NCBI RefSeq assembly: GCF_000959365.1
Contig: NZ_CP009556.1
Location: 2,232,001 to 2,296,000, forward strand
Length of the DNA: 64,000 bases
Origin: Burkholderia oklahomensis C6786
GTDB taxonomy: Bacteria; Pseudomonadota; Gammaproteobacteria; Burkholderiales; Burkholderiaceae
Direction of reading: 5' to 3'
Notes under the pieces: model-generated
What the model was told of the DNA's origin: nothing
Database searches by the model: none
The model's input: only the letters and a program-made list of their open reading frames with translations
Program-made: the position numbers and the translations under genes
Shown: one piece after another, positions 1-9,708 of the stretch
Layout of the letters: each line of letters starts with the position of its first letter
Position numbering within the stretch: the first letter of the stretch is position 1

Positions 1-850
1 CCGGATCGCTCGTCGCCCCGTATTCGTCGACGACGACGCCGTCGTCGACGTGCAGCCCGGCGTCCGCGGCAAGCGACGTGTTGAGCGCGAGGCCGATGCC
101 CGCGACCGCGATATCCGCGTCGACGGTCGTGCCGTCGGCGAGCGTCGCGCGCACGCGGCTCGCGTCGTCCGGGTGCGCATCGAGCGACGCGAGCGACGCG
201 TTCAGGCGCACGTCGACGCCGTTCGCGCGATGCAGCTCGAGCAGGAAATCGGACACCGCGTCCGGCACCGAGCGCGCGCACAGCCGCGGCGCACCCTCGA
301 CGACGACCGCGTCGACGCCGAGCTTGCGCGCGGTCGCCGCGACTTCGAGCCCGATCCAGCCGCCGCCGATCACGAGCACGCGACGGCTCGCGCGCAGCTT
401 CTCGCCGAGCGCGACGGCCTCGTCGAGCGTGCGCAGGTAATGAAGGTTAGGCATCTTGACGATCGCATCCGGCAAGCGGCGCGGCGCGCCGCCCGTCGCG
501 ATCACGAGCCGGTCGTATTCGACCTCGCGGCCCGACTCGGTGCGCACGACGCGCCGCGCGCGATCGATCGACGCCGCCCGCTCCGGCTGCCACGTCTCGA
601 CCGCGAGCGCGCCGAATTCGTCGGGCTGCACGACGCGCACGGTCGAGATATCCGCGTCGCCCGCGAGCACGGCCTTCGACAGCGGCGGCCGCTCGTACGG
701 CAAATGCACTTCGTCCGCGATCATCACGATGCGCCCGGCGAAGCCTTCGCCGCGCAGCGTCTTCACCACCCAGCCTGCCGCCTGCCCGCCGCCGATCACG
801 ACGACGGCCCGCGGCGCGGCCTCCCCTGCGGCATTCGCTTGCTCAGTCAT
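1..850 (-). CDS. FAD-dependent ferredoxin reductase, C-terminus cut by window edge
   Basis: The reading frame begins at an ATG at 850 and runs off the left edge with 283 codons visible of the roughly 400 usual for this family. An N-terminal FAD-binding GGGQAGG motif lies near residues 20-26, followed by a second NAD(P)H-type motif IGGGWIG near residue 160. This matches the pyridine nucleotide-disulfide family that reduces Rieske-type ferredoxins. Its start overlaps the stop of the upstream dioxygenase gene by 8 bp, so translation is probably coupled. With the ferredoxin (11120-11437) and oxygenase (9705-10772) it would complete a three-component oxygenase electron chain; that pairing is inferred from the operon. 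Confidence 0.88.
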   Translation of the reverse strand, partial: MTEQANAAGEAAPRAVVVIGGGQAAGWVVKTLRGEGFAGRIVMIADEVHLPYERPPLSKAVLAGDADISTVRVVQPDEFGALAVETWQPERAASIDRARRVVRTESGREVEYDRLVIATGGAPRRLPDAIVKMPNLHYLRTLDEAVALGEKLRASRRVLVIGGGWIGLEVAATARKLGVDAVVVEGAPRLCARSVPDAVSDFLLELHRANGVDVRLNASLASLDAHPDDASRVRATLADGTTVDADIAVAGIGLALNTSLAADAGLHVDDGVVVDEYGATSDP

Positions 851-1808
851 CTTTGCGCTCCGTCATGAACTTGCCTTCCGGCGCCTGCGCGTGCTTCTGC
901 CGGCGCGTGTCGCCGTCGAGGCCGCCGTCGATCGCCCACTCGGCGAACACGGTCGGGCCCGGTTCGAACTCGCGCGGCTGCCACGCGGGCGTCAGCATGT
1001 CCTCGTCCGCGTAGTATTCGATGAGGCCGCCCGCCGGATTGCGGAAGTACCAGAAGTACGCGGACGACACCGGATGGCGTCCCGGCCCGAGTTGCGTCTC
1101 CCAGCCGCAGCGGCTGATGTGCATCCCGCCGCCGAACACTTCGTGGATGTCGCGCACCGTGAACGCGACGTGGTTCAGGCCGCGCTTGCCGTTCGGGAGC
1201 GCGAGCAGGAACAGGTCATGATGGCCGCCGTGCGGCGCGCAGCGCATGAACGCGCCGCGGCCCGGATAGCGGTCCGACGTCTCGAAGCCGAGCAGCGTGT
1301 GGTAGAACGCTTCCTGCTCGGCGAGCCGGTTCGTGAAGAACACGACGTGCCCGACTTCGATCGGCTCCGCGCGCTCGTAGATCGCGGCCGGCTGATCGAC
1401 GCGCAGCGTCTCGCCCCACACGTTCGGCAGCGAACCCTTCACGTCGACGGCGCGCTTGCGCGTCACTTCGATGCGGATCGCCATGCCGTTCGGATCGATG
1501 CAGCCGATCGCGTCGTCGATCTCGTAGTGGCCCGGCTGGCCGGCGAGCCTGCCGCGCAGCGCGTCGAGCTCCGCCCGCGTGCCGACGCCCCATGTCACCT
1601 CGCGCAGCGTCGGGCCTGCCTCGAACGCGGGCGGCAGCGACGGATCGCTCGCGTCGACGACGAGCACCGTGCAGCCGTTCATCGTCTCGAAGCGCACGTG
1701 CGTCGCGTCGCGCGCGACCTCCGTGAGGCCCCAGTCCGCGAAGAAGCGGCGGCACGTCGCGAGATCGGTCACGCCGTAGGTAATCTGTTCGATGCCGAGA
1801 ATGCTCAT
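843..1808 (-). CDS. Extradiol-type (VOC superfamily) dioxygenase
   Basis: The product is 321 residues with two vicinal-oxygen-chelate modules, N-terminal (about 1-120) and C-terminal (about 150-270). The C-terminal module carries the type I extradiol metal ligands H154, H213 and E264. H245 and Y251 sit where family members have catalytic His and Tyr. These residues predict Fe(II)-dependent meta-cleavage of a catechol-like ring, fitting a ring-hydroxylating operon. It starts 16 bp after the aldehyde dehydrogenase stop and overlaps the ferredoxin reductase start by 8 bp. The ring substrate cannot be read from sequence. The last 40 residues are a polar tail with no recognised role. Confidence 0.85.
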   Translation of the reverse strand: MSILGIEQITYGVTDLATCRRFFADWGLTEVARDATHVRFETMNGCTVLVVDASDPSLPPAFEAGPTLREVTWGVGTRAELDALRGRLAGQPGHYEIDDAIGCIDPNGMAIRIEVTRKRAVDVKGSLPNVWGETLRVDQPAAIYERAEPIEVGHVVFFTNRLAEQEAFYHTLLGFETSDRYPGRGAFMRCAPHGGHHDLFLLALPNGKRGLNHVAFTVRDIHEVFGGGMHISRCGWETQLGPGRHPVSSAYFWYFRNPAGGLIEYYADEDMLTPAWQPREFEPGPTVFAEWAIDGGLDGDTRRQKHAQAPEGKFMTERKDD

Positions 1809-1824
1809 TCGATGGTCCTTTCCG

Positions 1825-3315
1825 TCAGTTCGCCCACGGCAGCGGCGAATCGTTCAAGCCCCAGTAGAGGCTCTTCTGCTGCATGTACTCGCGAATCCCG
1901 AGGCTGCCCTTCTCGCGGCCCATCCCGCTTTCCTTCCAGCCGGAAAACGGCGTCGAGATCGAGAACTGCTTGTATGTGTTGATCCACACGGTGCCCGCGT
2001 CGAGCGCGCGCGCGACGCGCCACGCGCGCTTGTAGTCGCGCGTCCAGATGCCGGCGGCGAGGCCGAACACGCTGTCGTTCGCTGCGGCGACGAGCGACGC
2101 CTCGTCGTCGAACGGCAGCGCGACGAGCACCGGCCCGAAGATCTCTTCCTGGCAGATGCGCGCGTGGTTCGACAGGCCGTCGAGGATCGTCGGCAGATAG
2201 AAGAAGCCCGCGTCGCGGCCTTCGCCCGTCGGCCGCTCGCCGCCGCACAGCACGCGGCCGCCTTCGTCGCGGCCGAGCGCCACGTAGCGCTCGATCGTGT
2301 CGCGATGCTGCGCGGTGACGAGCGGGCCCATCTGCGTGCGCTCGCTCGCCGGATCGCCGACGCGCAGCTTGCGCGCCGCGTCGACGAGGCGCGCGACGAA
2401 CGCGTCGTAGATCGACCGCTGCACGAAGAGGCGCGAACCGGCGATGCACGATTCGCCTGACGAGCTGAAAATGCCGTACAGCACGCCGTTGACCGCGTGA
2501 TCGAGATCGGCGTCGTCGAACACGATCGTCGGCGACTTGCCGCCCAGCTCGAGCGACAGCGGCATCAGCTTCTCCGCGGCGAGCCGCGCGATCCCGCGTC
2601 CGACTTCGGTGCCGCCCGTAAACGACACCTTCTTCACGCGCGGATGGCGCACGAGCGCGTCGCCAATCACCGAGCCCTTGCCCGGCAGCACCGAGATCAC
2701 GCCGGGCGGCACGCCCGCCTGCTCGCAGAGACGCGCGAGCGCGAGCGACGCGAGCGGCGTCACCTCGGCGGGCTTCAGCACGACCGCGTTGCCGGCCGCG
2801 AGCGCGGGGCCGAGCTTCTGCGCGTCGGACGCGATCGGCGAATTCCACGGCGTGATCGCCGCGACGACGCCGAGCGGCTCGTGCACGCTCATCGTCATGT
2901 AATCGCCGCGCGACGGCGTCAGTGCCTCGTCGAGCGTCTCCGCGCACGCGGCGAAGTAGCGGAACGTGCTCGCCGCGCTCGCGACGAGCGCGCGCGTCTC
3001 GTTGATCGGCTTGCCGTTGTCGCGCCGCTGCAACTGCGCGAGCGCCTCGTGATTCGCGTGGATCAGATCGGCGATCCGGTACAGCACGGCCGCGCGCTGA
3101 TGCGGCTTGAGGCCGGCCCAATTCGCGCGGCGCCACGCGGCGTCGGCGGCCTCAACCGCTTCATGCGCGTCGGCCGCGTCGGCCATGTGAATCTCGGTGT
3201 TGCGCGAGCCGTCGGCCGGATAGAAGTTCGGCGTCGTCGCGCCGCGGCCGCGGCGCCACTCGCCGCCGATCAGGATCTCGCCCGACGGCACGAGGGAAGA
3301 ATCGAATGCAGTCAT
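1825..3315 (-). CDS. NAD(P)-dependent aldehyde dehydrogenase
   Basis: The 496-residue protein has full aldehyde dehydrogenase family length. Visible motifs are PWN near 157-159 (oxyanion Asn), FTGGTEVG near 232-239 (cofactor loop), the general base E256 in LELGGK, the nucleophile C290 in GESC, and EEIFGPV further on. It oxidises an aldehyde to a carboxylate in the cytoplasm. It lies between the aspartate-dehydrogenase-like gene (about 31 bp gap) and the VOC dioxygenase (16 bp gap) in the same operon, so its substrate is probably an aldehyde made by the ThDP enzyme or by ring-cleavage steps. This last point is inference. Confidence 0.93.
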   Translation of the reverse strand: MTAFDSSLVPSGEILIGGEWRRGRGATTPNFYPADGSRNTEIHMADAADAHEAVEAADAAWRRANWAGLKPHQRAAVLYRIADLIHANHEALAQLQRRDNGKPINETRALVASAASTFRYFAACAETLDEALTPSRGDYMTMSVHEPLGVVAAITPWNSPIASDAQKLGPALAAGNAVVLKPAEVTPLASLALARLCEQAGVPPGVISVLPGKGSVIGDALVRHPRVKKVSFTGGTEVGRGIARLAAEKLMPLSLELGGKSPTIVFDDADLDHAVNGVLYGIFSSSGESCIAGSRLFVQRSIYDAFVARLVDAARKLRVGDPASERTQMGPLVTAQHRDTIERYVALGRDEGGRVLCGGERPTGEGRDAGFFYLPTILDGLSNHARICQEEIFGPVLVALPFDDEASLVAAANDSVFGLAAGIWTRDYKRAWRVARALDAGTVWINTYKQFSISTPFSGWKESGMGREKGSLGIREYMQQKSLYWGLNDSPLPWAN

Positions 3316-3346
3316 GATGATGGGTGTCCCAGCCGGTTCAGATCAT

Positions 3347-4162
3347 TCAGATCACGCAGTGCGACGCGCGGTTGCGCAGCGCGCGGATCGCGCTGAACGC
3401 CGTGAGCGCTGACGTCTTCGGGTTGTCGGGCAGCGGCTTGCCGCTCATCTCGATCGACATCTCGCCGAACGCGCCGCGCGCCGTGATCCGGTGCACGTTG
3501 CGCGTCACCGCCGGGTCCGCGATCAGGCGCACCTTCGTCGCGTCGAGGCCGATGCCCGCCAGCGCGACCGTCGCCGCGACGTTCGCATTCTTCGGATAGA
3601 GCCGCGCCGCGTCGCGCGCGCTGCCTTCGAAGATCGTCTGCTCGGCCGTCAGCGCGCGCAGGTCGCACAGCGTTTCCGCCGGCGTGCCGAGCCAGCCGAG
3701 CGGCGGCTTGCGGCCGACGTACAGCACGTCGTCGAGGCCGCCCTGCTTCGCTGCCGCGAGCGCGTCGATCCCGCCGATCGCGCCCGACAAGAGCGTCAGC
3801 GTCGCGCCGCCTTCGTCGGCCGCTTCCGACAGCGCGTCGAGAAGCGCGAGATCGGACAGCGCGCCGATCGACGCGACCGCGCAATCGGTGCCCGCCTTCA
3901 GCAGCGGCACGACGTGGTCGACGAGCGCGCCGTGCCCCGCGCATTCGAGCGCGAACTGCGGGCGGCACGCGAGCGCATCGACCGACGACACGACGTCGAT
4001 GCGCCCGCCGAGCGCGCCGCGCACCGCGTCGCATTGATGCTCGGGCACGATCACGTGCGCGACGCGCAGCGCGGCGTCGTGCTCGACCGCGCGGTAGACG
4101 GCCGCGCCGATCGCGCCGAAGCCGATCATCGCGACGTCGACGGGAGCGTGGGCGTTACGCAT
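3347..4162 (-). CDS. L-aspartate dehydrogenase family protein
   Basis: The 271-residue protein starts with a Rossmann motif GFGAIG at 14-19. It shows the family signature [10 protein letters not shown] near 125-135 and a conserved C-terminal block with a [10 protein letters not shown] stretch. The family oxidatively deaminates L-aspartate (or reductively aminates oxaloacetate) with NAD(P); some members serve NAD synthesis and others sit in catabolic operons. Here no nad genes are adjacent and the gene overlaps the ThDP enzyme stop by 8 bp, so a catabolic dehydrogenase role is more likely than NAD biosynthesis. The symbol nadX is used for relatives but is not assigned because the context differs. 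Confidence 0.82.
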   Translation of the reverse strand: MRNAHAPVDVAMIGFGAIGAAVYRAVEHDAALRVAHVIVPEHQCDAVRGALGGRIDVVSSVDALACRPQFALECAGHGALVDHVVPLLKAGTDCAVASIGALSDLALLDALSEAADEGGATLTLLSGAIGGIDALAAAKQGGLDDVLYVGRKPPLGWLGTPAETLCDLRALTAEQTIFEGSARDAARLYPKNANVAATVALAGIGLDATKVRLIADPAVTRNVHRITARGAFGEMSIEMSGKPLPDNPKTSALTAFSAIRALRNRASHCVI

Positions 4163-5828
4163 ATTGGCGCTCCGCGGGCGTGTCCTTCTTGACGGGCGGG
4201 CCGGCGAACGCGGTCGCGAACGAGCCGACCGACAGCATGTCGACCTCGACCAGCACCGGGCCGTCGTGCGCGAGCCCTTCGTGGACGATGCGCTCCGCGT
4301 CGTCGAGCGACGTGATCCGGTGGTGCGCGAGGTTCAGGCTCGCGCAGAACTGCGCGAAGTCCGGCTGATGCAGCTCGACGTAGCAGCGGCGGCCGCCGTA
4401 TTGCGCATCCTGGATGTTGCGGATCACGCCGTAGCACTGGTCGTTCATCAGCACGATCATCACGTTCGCGTTTTCCTGCACGGCGGTCGCGAGCTCGCCG
4501 ACGTTCACCATCAGGCCGCCGTCGCCGACGAGGCACACGGTCTTCGCGGCCGCACCGGCGAGCGCCGCGCCGATCGCCATCTGCATCCCCTGGCCGATCC
4601 CGCCGCCCAGCGCATGCACGCCCGCGCGCGGCGCGAAGATCTGCAACAGGCGGTTGCCCCACGTGCTGTTCGAGATCGTCACGTCGCGCACCCAGTTGTA
4701 GTCGCGGCCGACCGCCTGCTGCAGTGTGTCGACGAAACGCTTGTACGGGCCGAGCCCCTTGCCGACGTCGGCGACCGCCGCTTCGCGCGCGGCCGCGAGA
4801 TCGCCGGCGAAGCGCGGATCGACGGCGAGCCTGCCTTCGAGCCGGTCGGCAAGCTCGGCGAGCACGCGCTTCGCGTCGCCGTGCACGAACAGGTCGTTGC
4901 GATAGCCGCGGTTGTCGGCGAGCGCGTCGGCGTCGACGCGGAAGAGCGGTCGCGGCAGCGCGAGCTTGTACTTCAGCGTCTCGTTGCCGCGCAGCCGCGA
5001 ACCGACGACGACGACCGCGTCGCACGTCTTGTAGAAGCTCTCGACGGCCGCGTGGACGTTGAACGCGCCGAGCGTCGCCGGATGATCCTCGGGCAGCACG
5101 CCGCGCCCTTGCACGCTCGTGACGACGCCGAAGCCGAGCGCAACGAGCCGCTCGACCTCCGCACGCGCGTGCCGCGCGCCGCCGCCGAGCCACAGGAGCG
5201 GCCGGCGCGCGCCCGCGAGACGCTCGGCGAGCTGCGCGACGCGCGCGCCGTCGTGCTCGCGCACCGCGACGTGCGCAGGCGCGAGGTCGTCCGGCCATTC
5301 GATTTCGGCCGCCTGGATGTCGATCGGAATCTCGACCGACACCGGGCCGCTCGGCGCGGTCATCGCGACGCGCACCGCCTCGCGGATCGTCGGCAGCACG
5401 GTCTCGACCGTGCGCACGCGATACGCGGCCTTCGAGATCGCGTTCAGCATCGACAGCTGATCCGGCGCTTCGTGGATGTACGCGAGATCCTGGTCGAGGT
5501 AAGGCGTCTCGATCTGCCCCGTGATGTGCAGGAGCGCGGTGCCGGCCGTCAGCGCCTCGACCATCGCGCCCGCCGCGTTGCCCGCCGCGGTGCCCGTGCT
5601 CGTGAACGCGACGCCGAGCCCGCCCGACACGCGCGCGAGGCCGTCGGCCATGTTGACGGCGCCTGCTTCGCCGCGCGCGCCGACGTAGCGGATCTTGCCG
5701 CGCGTATGGATCGCGTCGAGGATCGGCATGTTGTGAATGGAGATCACGCCGAAGGCGGTCTTCACGCCGCATTGTTCGAGGAAGGCGGCAATCAGCTCGC
5801 CTACCGTGGTGGTGGTTTTGTTAGACAT
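4155..5828 (-). CDS. Thiamine-diphosphate-dependent enzyme, acetolactate synthase/decarboxylase family
   Basis: The 557-residue protein has the three-domain layout of the ThDP family. [14 protein letters not shown] near residues 48-60 holds the cofactor-activating Glu. The ThDP-binding motif starts at GDGGLMVN near residue 430 and ends at the LMNDQ segment. An upstream in-frame start would add 38 residues, but the ATG at 5828 overlaps the SDR stop by 8 bp, the same coupling seen twice more in this operon, so it was preferred. Family members include acetolactate synthases, 2-oxoacid decarboxylases and C-C lyases; sequence alone does not choose between them. No small regulatory subunit gene is present, so branched-chain amino acid synthesis is unlikely. 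Confidence 0.88.
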   Translation of the reverse strand: MSNKTTTTVGELIAAFLEQCGVKTAFGVISIHNMPILDAIHTRGKIRYVGARGEAGAVNMADGLARVSGGLGVAFTSTGTAAGNAAGAMVEALTAGTALLHITGQIETPYLDQDLAYIHEAPDQLSMLNAISKAAYRVRTVETVLPTIREAVRVAMTAPSGPVSVEIPIDIQAAEIEWPDDLAPAHVAVREHDGARVAQLAERLAGARRPLLWLGGGARHARAEVERLVALGFGVVTSVQGRGVLPEDHPATLGAFNVHAAVESFYKTCDAVVVVGSRLRGNETLKYKLALPRPLFRVDADALADNRGYRNDLFVHGDAKRVLAELADRLEGRLAVDPRFAGDLAAAREAAVADVGKGLGPYKRFVDTLQQAVGRDYNWVRDVTISNSTWGNRLLQIFAPRAGVHALGGGIGQGMQMAIGAALAGAAAKTVCLVGDGGLMVNVGELATAVQENANVMIVLMNDQCYGVIRNIQDAQYGGRRCYVELHQPDFAQFCASLNLAHHRITSLDDAERIVHEGLAHDGPVLVEVDMLSVGSFATAFAGPPVKKDTPAERQYA

Positions 5829-6618
5829 GGCGTGCAAAGCCTCCTGATACGTCGATATGGCTGCCCGTCGTGTACGACGACAGATTCGTTGCGAGATAAA
5901 AGAGCGCCCACGCGGCCTCGCCGGGCCGGCCGAAGCGCGCAAGCGGAATGTTCTTCTTCGCGGCGAGCGCGGCCGTCCACGCTTCCCACGATTCAGCCGG
6001 ATCGGCCTGCGTTTCGTAGCGCCGCCGCCACTGCCCCGATTCGACGATGCCGATCAGGATCGAGTTGACGCGGATGCGCTCGGGCGCGAGCTCGGTCGCG
6101 AGCGACTTGACGAGGCTCATCACGCCCGCGCGCGCCGACGACGTCGCGACCATGTGCGGCTCCGGCTGCAAGGCGAGCAGCGAGTTCACGCAGGTGATCG
6201 TCGGCGCGGCCGACGCGCGCAGCAGCGGCAAAAACGCGCGCGTCGGGCGGATGACGCTGAAGTACTTCAGTTCGAGCTCGTCGCGCCACGCATCGTCGGT
6301 CGTGTCGGCGAACGTCGACACGCGGCCCTGGCCCGCGTTGTTGACGAGCATGTCGGCGCCGCCGAAACGTTCGGCGACCGCCTGCGCGAACGCGTTCACA
6401 TCGGCCTCGTCGAGCACGTCGCAGCGCGCGGCGAGCACGCGCTCGCGCGGGAACTGCTGCGCGAGCCGCGCCTGCGCATTCGCGAGCCGCTCGTCGTCGC
6501 GGCCGCATATCGCGACCGACGCGCCCGCGCGCAGGAAAAGCTCGGCCGTCGCGTAGCCGATGCCGGACGAGCCGCCCGTCACCACGGCGACCTGCCCGCT
6601 CAAATCGATCTGGATCAT
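5821..6618 (-). CDS. Short-chain dehydrogenase family protein lacking the usual YxxxK
   Basis: The 265-residue protein has the classical SDR cofactor motif TGGSSGIG at about 13-20 and NNAGQG near 90. The segment that normally reads Tyr-x-x-x-Lys instead reads ATSSARAGV, so the catalytic Tyr is Thr and the Lys is Arg. It may be a divergent but active subgroup or a non-canonical reductase; the fold and cofactor site look intact. The start overlaps the IclR gene by 4 bp (ATGA), and the stop overlaps the ThDP gene start by 8 bp. A second SDR in this operon (8938-9708) keeps the full catalytic set. Confidence 0.87.
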   Translation of the reverse strand: MIQIDLSGQVAVVTGGSSGIGYATAELFLRAGASVAICGRDDERLANAQARLAQQFPRERVLAARCDVLDEADVNAFAQAVAERFGGADMLVNNAGQGRVSTFADTTDDAWRDELELKYFSVIRPTRAFLPLLRASAAPTITCVNSLLALQPEPHMVATSSARAGVMSLVKSLATELAPERIRVNSILIGIVESGQWRRRYETQADPAESWEAWTAALAAKKNIPLARFGRPGEAAWALFYLATNLSSYTTGSHIDVSGGFARHV

Positions 6619-7469
6619 CGCAATCCCAATGCCTTCAAATAGGTGTTTTCGTCGTCGGGCCGGTAGTTCAGCCGCCGCGACAGCTCCGCCGCCGCGCGCA
6701 GCACCTTGTCGATCAGCCCGTCTGCGACGAGCGACGCGTCGATCTCCGGCCGCGGCACCGTCACCGTGACGACGGCGACGATCTTGCTCGCGTCGTTGCG
6801 CACCGGCGCCGTAACGACCGAGATGTCGCGCTCGAACGCCGAGTTGCCGATCCCGTAGCCGCGCCGCGCGTCGTCGCGGATCACGCCGAAGAGCGCGTCG
6901 ACGGTCTCGGGCGTCGCCTTCGTCACGCGCTCGAGCGCCGGCTCCGGATACAGCGCGCACAACTGAGCGAGCGACAGGTCGCCCATCAGCACGTGGCCGT
7001 GCGTCGTCGCATGCGCGGGCAAGCGCGTGCCGACGTTCACCCGCACCGAGCCGAACGCGTGCCCCGCGTTCTGCGCCTTCGCGACGAACACGACGTCGCG
7101 GCCGTCGCGGATCACGATGTGCGTCGTGAAGCCCGTCGCGTCGCGCAGGCCTTCGATCACCGGCAAGCCGAGATCGGTCAGCTCGAGCGAGCTCAGGTAT
7201 TCGAAGCCGAGGCGCAGCACCGCGACGCCCAATCGATAATTGCGGTCCTTGTCCGCGCGCTCGAGAAAACCGAGCGATTCGAGCGTTTGCAGCAGACGGA
7301 ACACCGTCGTGCGCGGAATGCCGAGCCGCTTCGACAGCTCCGGCGCGCCGAGCACCGGCTCGCGCGGCGAGAACTCCGCGAGAATCCGCAGACCGCGCTC
7401 GAGCCCCGGTACTACGTAGTTCGAATCGTTTTTCGCGTCGTCGGCGTCTTTCAGCAGCGGTTCGCTCAT
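6615..7469 (-). CDS. IclR-family transcriptional regulator encoded inside the operon
   Basis: The 284-residue protein has an N-terminal winged helix-turn-helix (about 20-85; GIPRTTVFRLLQTLESLGF is the recognition region) and a C-terminal IclR effector domain beginning near THIVIRDGRDVVFVAKAQ. It is embedded between the alpha/beta hydrolase and SDR genes with 4 bp overlaps on both sides. It is closely similar along its length to a second IclR at 13208-14158, so the pair probably arose by duplication. The palindromes GTTCC-N6-GGAAC at 11472 and 11758 are the best candidates for its operator. Confidence 0.95.
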   Translation of the reverse strand: MSEPLLKDADDAKNDSNYVVPGLERGLRILAEFSPREPVLGAPELSKRLGIPRTTVFRLLQTLESLGFLERADKDRNYRLGVAVLRLGFEYLSSLELTDLGLPVIEGLRDATGFTTHIVIRDGRDVVFVAKAQNAGHAFGSVRVNVGTRLPAHATTHGHVLMGDLSLAQLCALYPEPALERVTKATPETVDALFGVIRDDARRGYGIGNSAFERDISVVTAPVRNDASKIVAVVTVTVPRPEIDASLVADGLIDKVLRAAAELSRRLNYRPDDENTYLKALGLR

Positions 7470-8362
7470 GCCGCACCTCGCAGTCCGTCGCACTGACGGC
7501 AAAACGCGTCGATCAGCGCGCCATACGTATCGGGCGCTTCTACGTAGCCCGCGTGCCCCGCGCGCGGGATCACCTGCAGCCCGACGCGCGCCGCTTGCGC
7601 GATCCGCTCGCATGCGGCGGGCGGCGTGATCGCGTCGTCCGCGCCGACCGCGACCGCGACGCGGCCGCGGTAATGCACGAGATCGGTCGCGAGATCGGCG
7701 TTCGCGAGCAGGTGCGTCGCCTGTGCGTAGCCGGCGGGCACGATCCGCGCCATGTTCCAGCGCACCCATGCGCGCGCCGCGTCGCTCGCATGCGCGGACA
7801 GCATGTTCGCGCTGCGCTGCTCGGCGAGCCCTTGCGGGCCGAGCGACGCGAGCAGCGCGAGACGGCTGTCGCGCCGCTCGGCCCGCACGTCGGCGGGCGC
7901 GCCGCCATAGCCGCCCGCGGGCGAAATCAACAGCAATCCTGAAAGACGCTCGCCCGCGGCGCGCGCGAACGCACCGGCGACGATCGCGCCGAGCGAGTGG
8001 CCGACGAGCACGCAGCGCTCGATCCGCAGCGCGTCGAGCCATGCGCCGAGCGACGCCGCGTAATCGGCCGCGACGGGCGACTCGGCGGCGACGCGCGACG
8101 ACGCGCCGTAGCCGGGCGCGTCCCACGCGAGCGCACGGCGCGTCGCGCCGAGCGTATCGAGCTGCCGCACCCACGACGCCGCGCCCGACCCGATCCCGTG
8201 CAACAGCACGACGGGACAGCGCTCGCCGCGCGCGTCGCCGGCCTCACGGTAACCGATCGCGCCCGCTGCGCCCGCCGCCGCGCGCCGCTCGGGAAAGCGT
8301 TCGAGCAGTTCGGCGAACGGCGTCGCGCCGATGTCGTTCGTCGTCACGGAAATCGCGCTCAT
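7466..8362 (-). CDS. Alpha/beta-fold hydrolase
   Basis: The 298-residue protein shows the oxyanion motif HGIGSG near 54-59, the nucleophile elbow GHSLGA near 120-125, a late acidic residue in VGADDAITPP and the catalytic His in RAGHAGYVEAP near 270. This family includes ring-fission product hydrolases that cleave meta-cleavage products, fitting an operon with an extradiol-type dioxygenase, although esterase or lactonase activity is equally possible. It starts 16 bp after the cupin gene and overlaps the IclR start by 4 bp. Confidence 0.9.
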   Translation of the reverse strand: MSAISVTTNDIGATPFAELLERFPERRAAAGAAGAIGYREAGDARGERCPVVLLHGIGSGAASWVRQLDTLGATRRALAWDAPGYGASSRVAAESPVAADYAASLGAWLDALRIERCVLVGHSLGAIVAGAFARAAGERLSGLLLISPAGGYGGAPADVRAERRDSRLALLASLGPQGLAEQRSANMLSAHASDAARAWVRWNMARIVPAGYAQATHLLANADLATDLVHYRGRVAVAVGADDAITPPAACERIAQAARVGLQVIPRAGHAGYVEAPDTYGALIDAFCRQCDGLRGAA

Positions 8363-8378
8363 CGTCGTCGTCCGTGCA

Positions 8379-8906
8379 TCAGCGCTTGATCTTCGCGAGC
8401 GGCGAATCCGGCGGATACGTCGGCGTGATCGGCTTCGGCGAGCCGAGCATCACGCACATCAGCGCGTCCTCCTCGCCGATGTTGATTTCGGTCCGATAGA
8501 CGCCGGGCGGCACCGAGATCAGGTCGCGCTCGCCGAGCACCGCTTCCCAGGTCTCGCCGTCGCGCTCGCAGATCACCTTCATCTTGCCGCGCAGCACGAA
8601 GAAGATTTCCTCGACGTCCATATGGATGTGGCTCGGGCCGATGTTGCCGGCCGGAATCACCATCGTCGAAAACGTGAAGCCGCCGGCCGGCACCGTGTTC
8701 ACGTCCTTCGCGACGCCCGTGCCGCCCGTGCCCACGTAGCGCATCTGCGCGCGGCGGTATTTCGGATCGAAATCGGCCTGGAACTTCAGTGCGTCCCAGT
8801 CGTAGCGACGCGTCGCGAAGCGCGCGACGCGCCCGTCCATCCATTCGGCGAAGCTCTCGCTCGCCGGCTGGTCCCACGATTTACGCTCGATATCGGCGTC
8901 GGCCAT
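8379..8906 (-). CDS. Single-domain cupin protein
   Basis: The 175-residue protein carries one cupin core at about 85-150 with the metal-binding pattern PSHIHMDVEE (two His, one Glu) and a downstream PPGVYRTEI strand. The start at 8906 was chosen because an AAGGAG ribosome-binding site sits about 6 bp upstream; a further upstream ATG overlaps that site. Cupins in aromatic catabolic operons act as dioxygenases, isomerases or metal-binding sensors, and the function here is open. It is 31 bp downstream of the SDR gene and in the same transcription unit. Confidence 0.85.
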   Translation of the reverse strand: MADADIERKSWDQPASESFAEWMDGRVARFATRRYDWDALKFQADFDPKYRRAQMRYVGTGGTGVAKDVNTVPAGGFTFSTMVIPAGNIGPSHIHMDVEEIFFVLRGKMKVICERDGETWEAVLGERDLISVPPGVYRTEINIGEEDALMCVMLGSPKPITPTYPPDSPLAKIKR

Positions 8907-8937
8907 CGTCATCTCCTTCAAGAGTGCTAACAATCGA

Positions 8938-9708
8938 TCAATGCATCACGAAGCCGCCGTTCACGGGCAGCAACTGGCCCGTCACGAAACGCGCGGCGTC
9001 GGACAGAAGGAACAGCACCGGCCCCGTCACGTCGGCCGGCACCTGCGCGCGCGGCAGCGCGCGGCCCTGCAGGTAATACTCATGGCGCTCGGCGGGCACG
9101 TAGGCCGTCGCCTCGACTTCGGTCAGGCCCGGCGCGATCGTGTTGACCGTCACGCCGTGCTCGCCGAACTCGCGCGCGAGCGCGTGCGTCATCGCGATCA
9201 CCGCCCCCTTGCTCGCGACGTACGCGAGCAGCTTCGGCGCGCCCCACAGCGCGGTGTCCGACGCGAGATTCACGATCGCGCCGCGGCCCGAGCGCGCGAG
9301 ATGCGGCAGCGCCGCGTTGCACGCGAGCCACACGCCGCGCACGTTGACGTCCATCACCGCGTCCCACGTGTCGATCGACAGCTCGGTCGCGAGCCTGCCG
9401 CCGGAATTCGTGATCGCCGCGTTGTTGACCAGGCCGTCGATGCCGCCGAGTGCGCGTGCGCCTTCGTCGACGAACGCGGCGACGCTCGGCGGATTCGCGA
9501 GATCGAGCGCAATGAAACGCGCGTCGCGGCCCGCGTCGCGCAGGCGCTGTTCGAGCGCGCGGCCTTCCGATTCGAGCACGTCGCCGAACGCGACCTTCGC
9601 GCCCGCCGCGACGAGCGCCTCGACGAACGCCGCGCCGAGCCCGCGCGCGCCGCCCGTGACGAGCACGCGACGGCCGGCGAGCGCGATCGCTTGCACGGGC
9701 GCGCTCAT
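8938..9708 (-). CDS. Short-chain dehydrogenase/reductase (canonical)
   Basis: The 256-residue protein has the cofactor motif TGGARGLG near 17-24, NNAAITN near 90, the catalytic Ser in NLASDTALWG and YVASKGA with intact Tyr and Lys near 158-162. It would oxidise or reduce an alcohol/ketone or a cis-dihydrodiol with NAD(P). Dihydrodiol dehydrogenases are the usual partners of ring-hydroxylating dioxygenases, and this gene directly follows the oxygenase with a 4 bp overlap (ATGA), which makes that role plausible but unproven. Confidence 0.92.
   Translation of the reverse strand: MSAPVQAIALAGRRVLVTGGARGLGAAFVEALVAAGAKVAFGDVLESEGRALEQRLRDAGRDARFIALDLANPPSVAAFVDEGARALGGIDGLVNNAAITNSGGRLATELSIDTWDAVMDVNVRGVWLACNAALPHLARSGRGAIVNLASDTALWGAPKLLAYVASKGAVIAMTHALAREFGEHGVTVNTIAPGLTEVEATAYVPAERHEYYLQGRALPRAQVPADVTGPVLFLLSDAARFVTGQLLPVNGGFVMH

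Noticed and set aside
1216..3136. Very long Arg/Ala-rich open frames opposite or out of frame with the catabolic operon, and similar frames across the window
   Set aside because: High G+C keeps shadow frames open. They show no ribosome-binding sites, domains or normal composition and lie over well-supported genes.
3347..4162. NAD biosynthesis role (nadX) for the aspartate-dehydrogenase-like gene
   Set aside because: No nadA or nadC is adjacent and the gene is coupled to catabolic genes, so only the family name was given.
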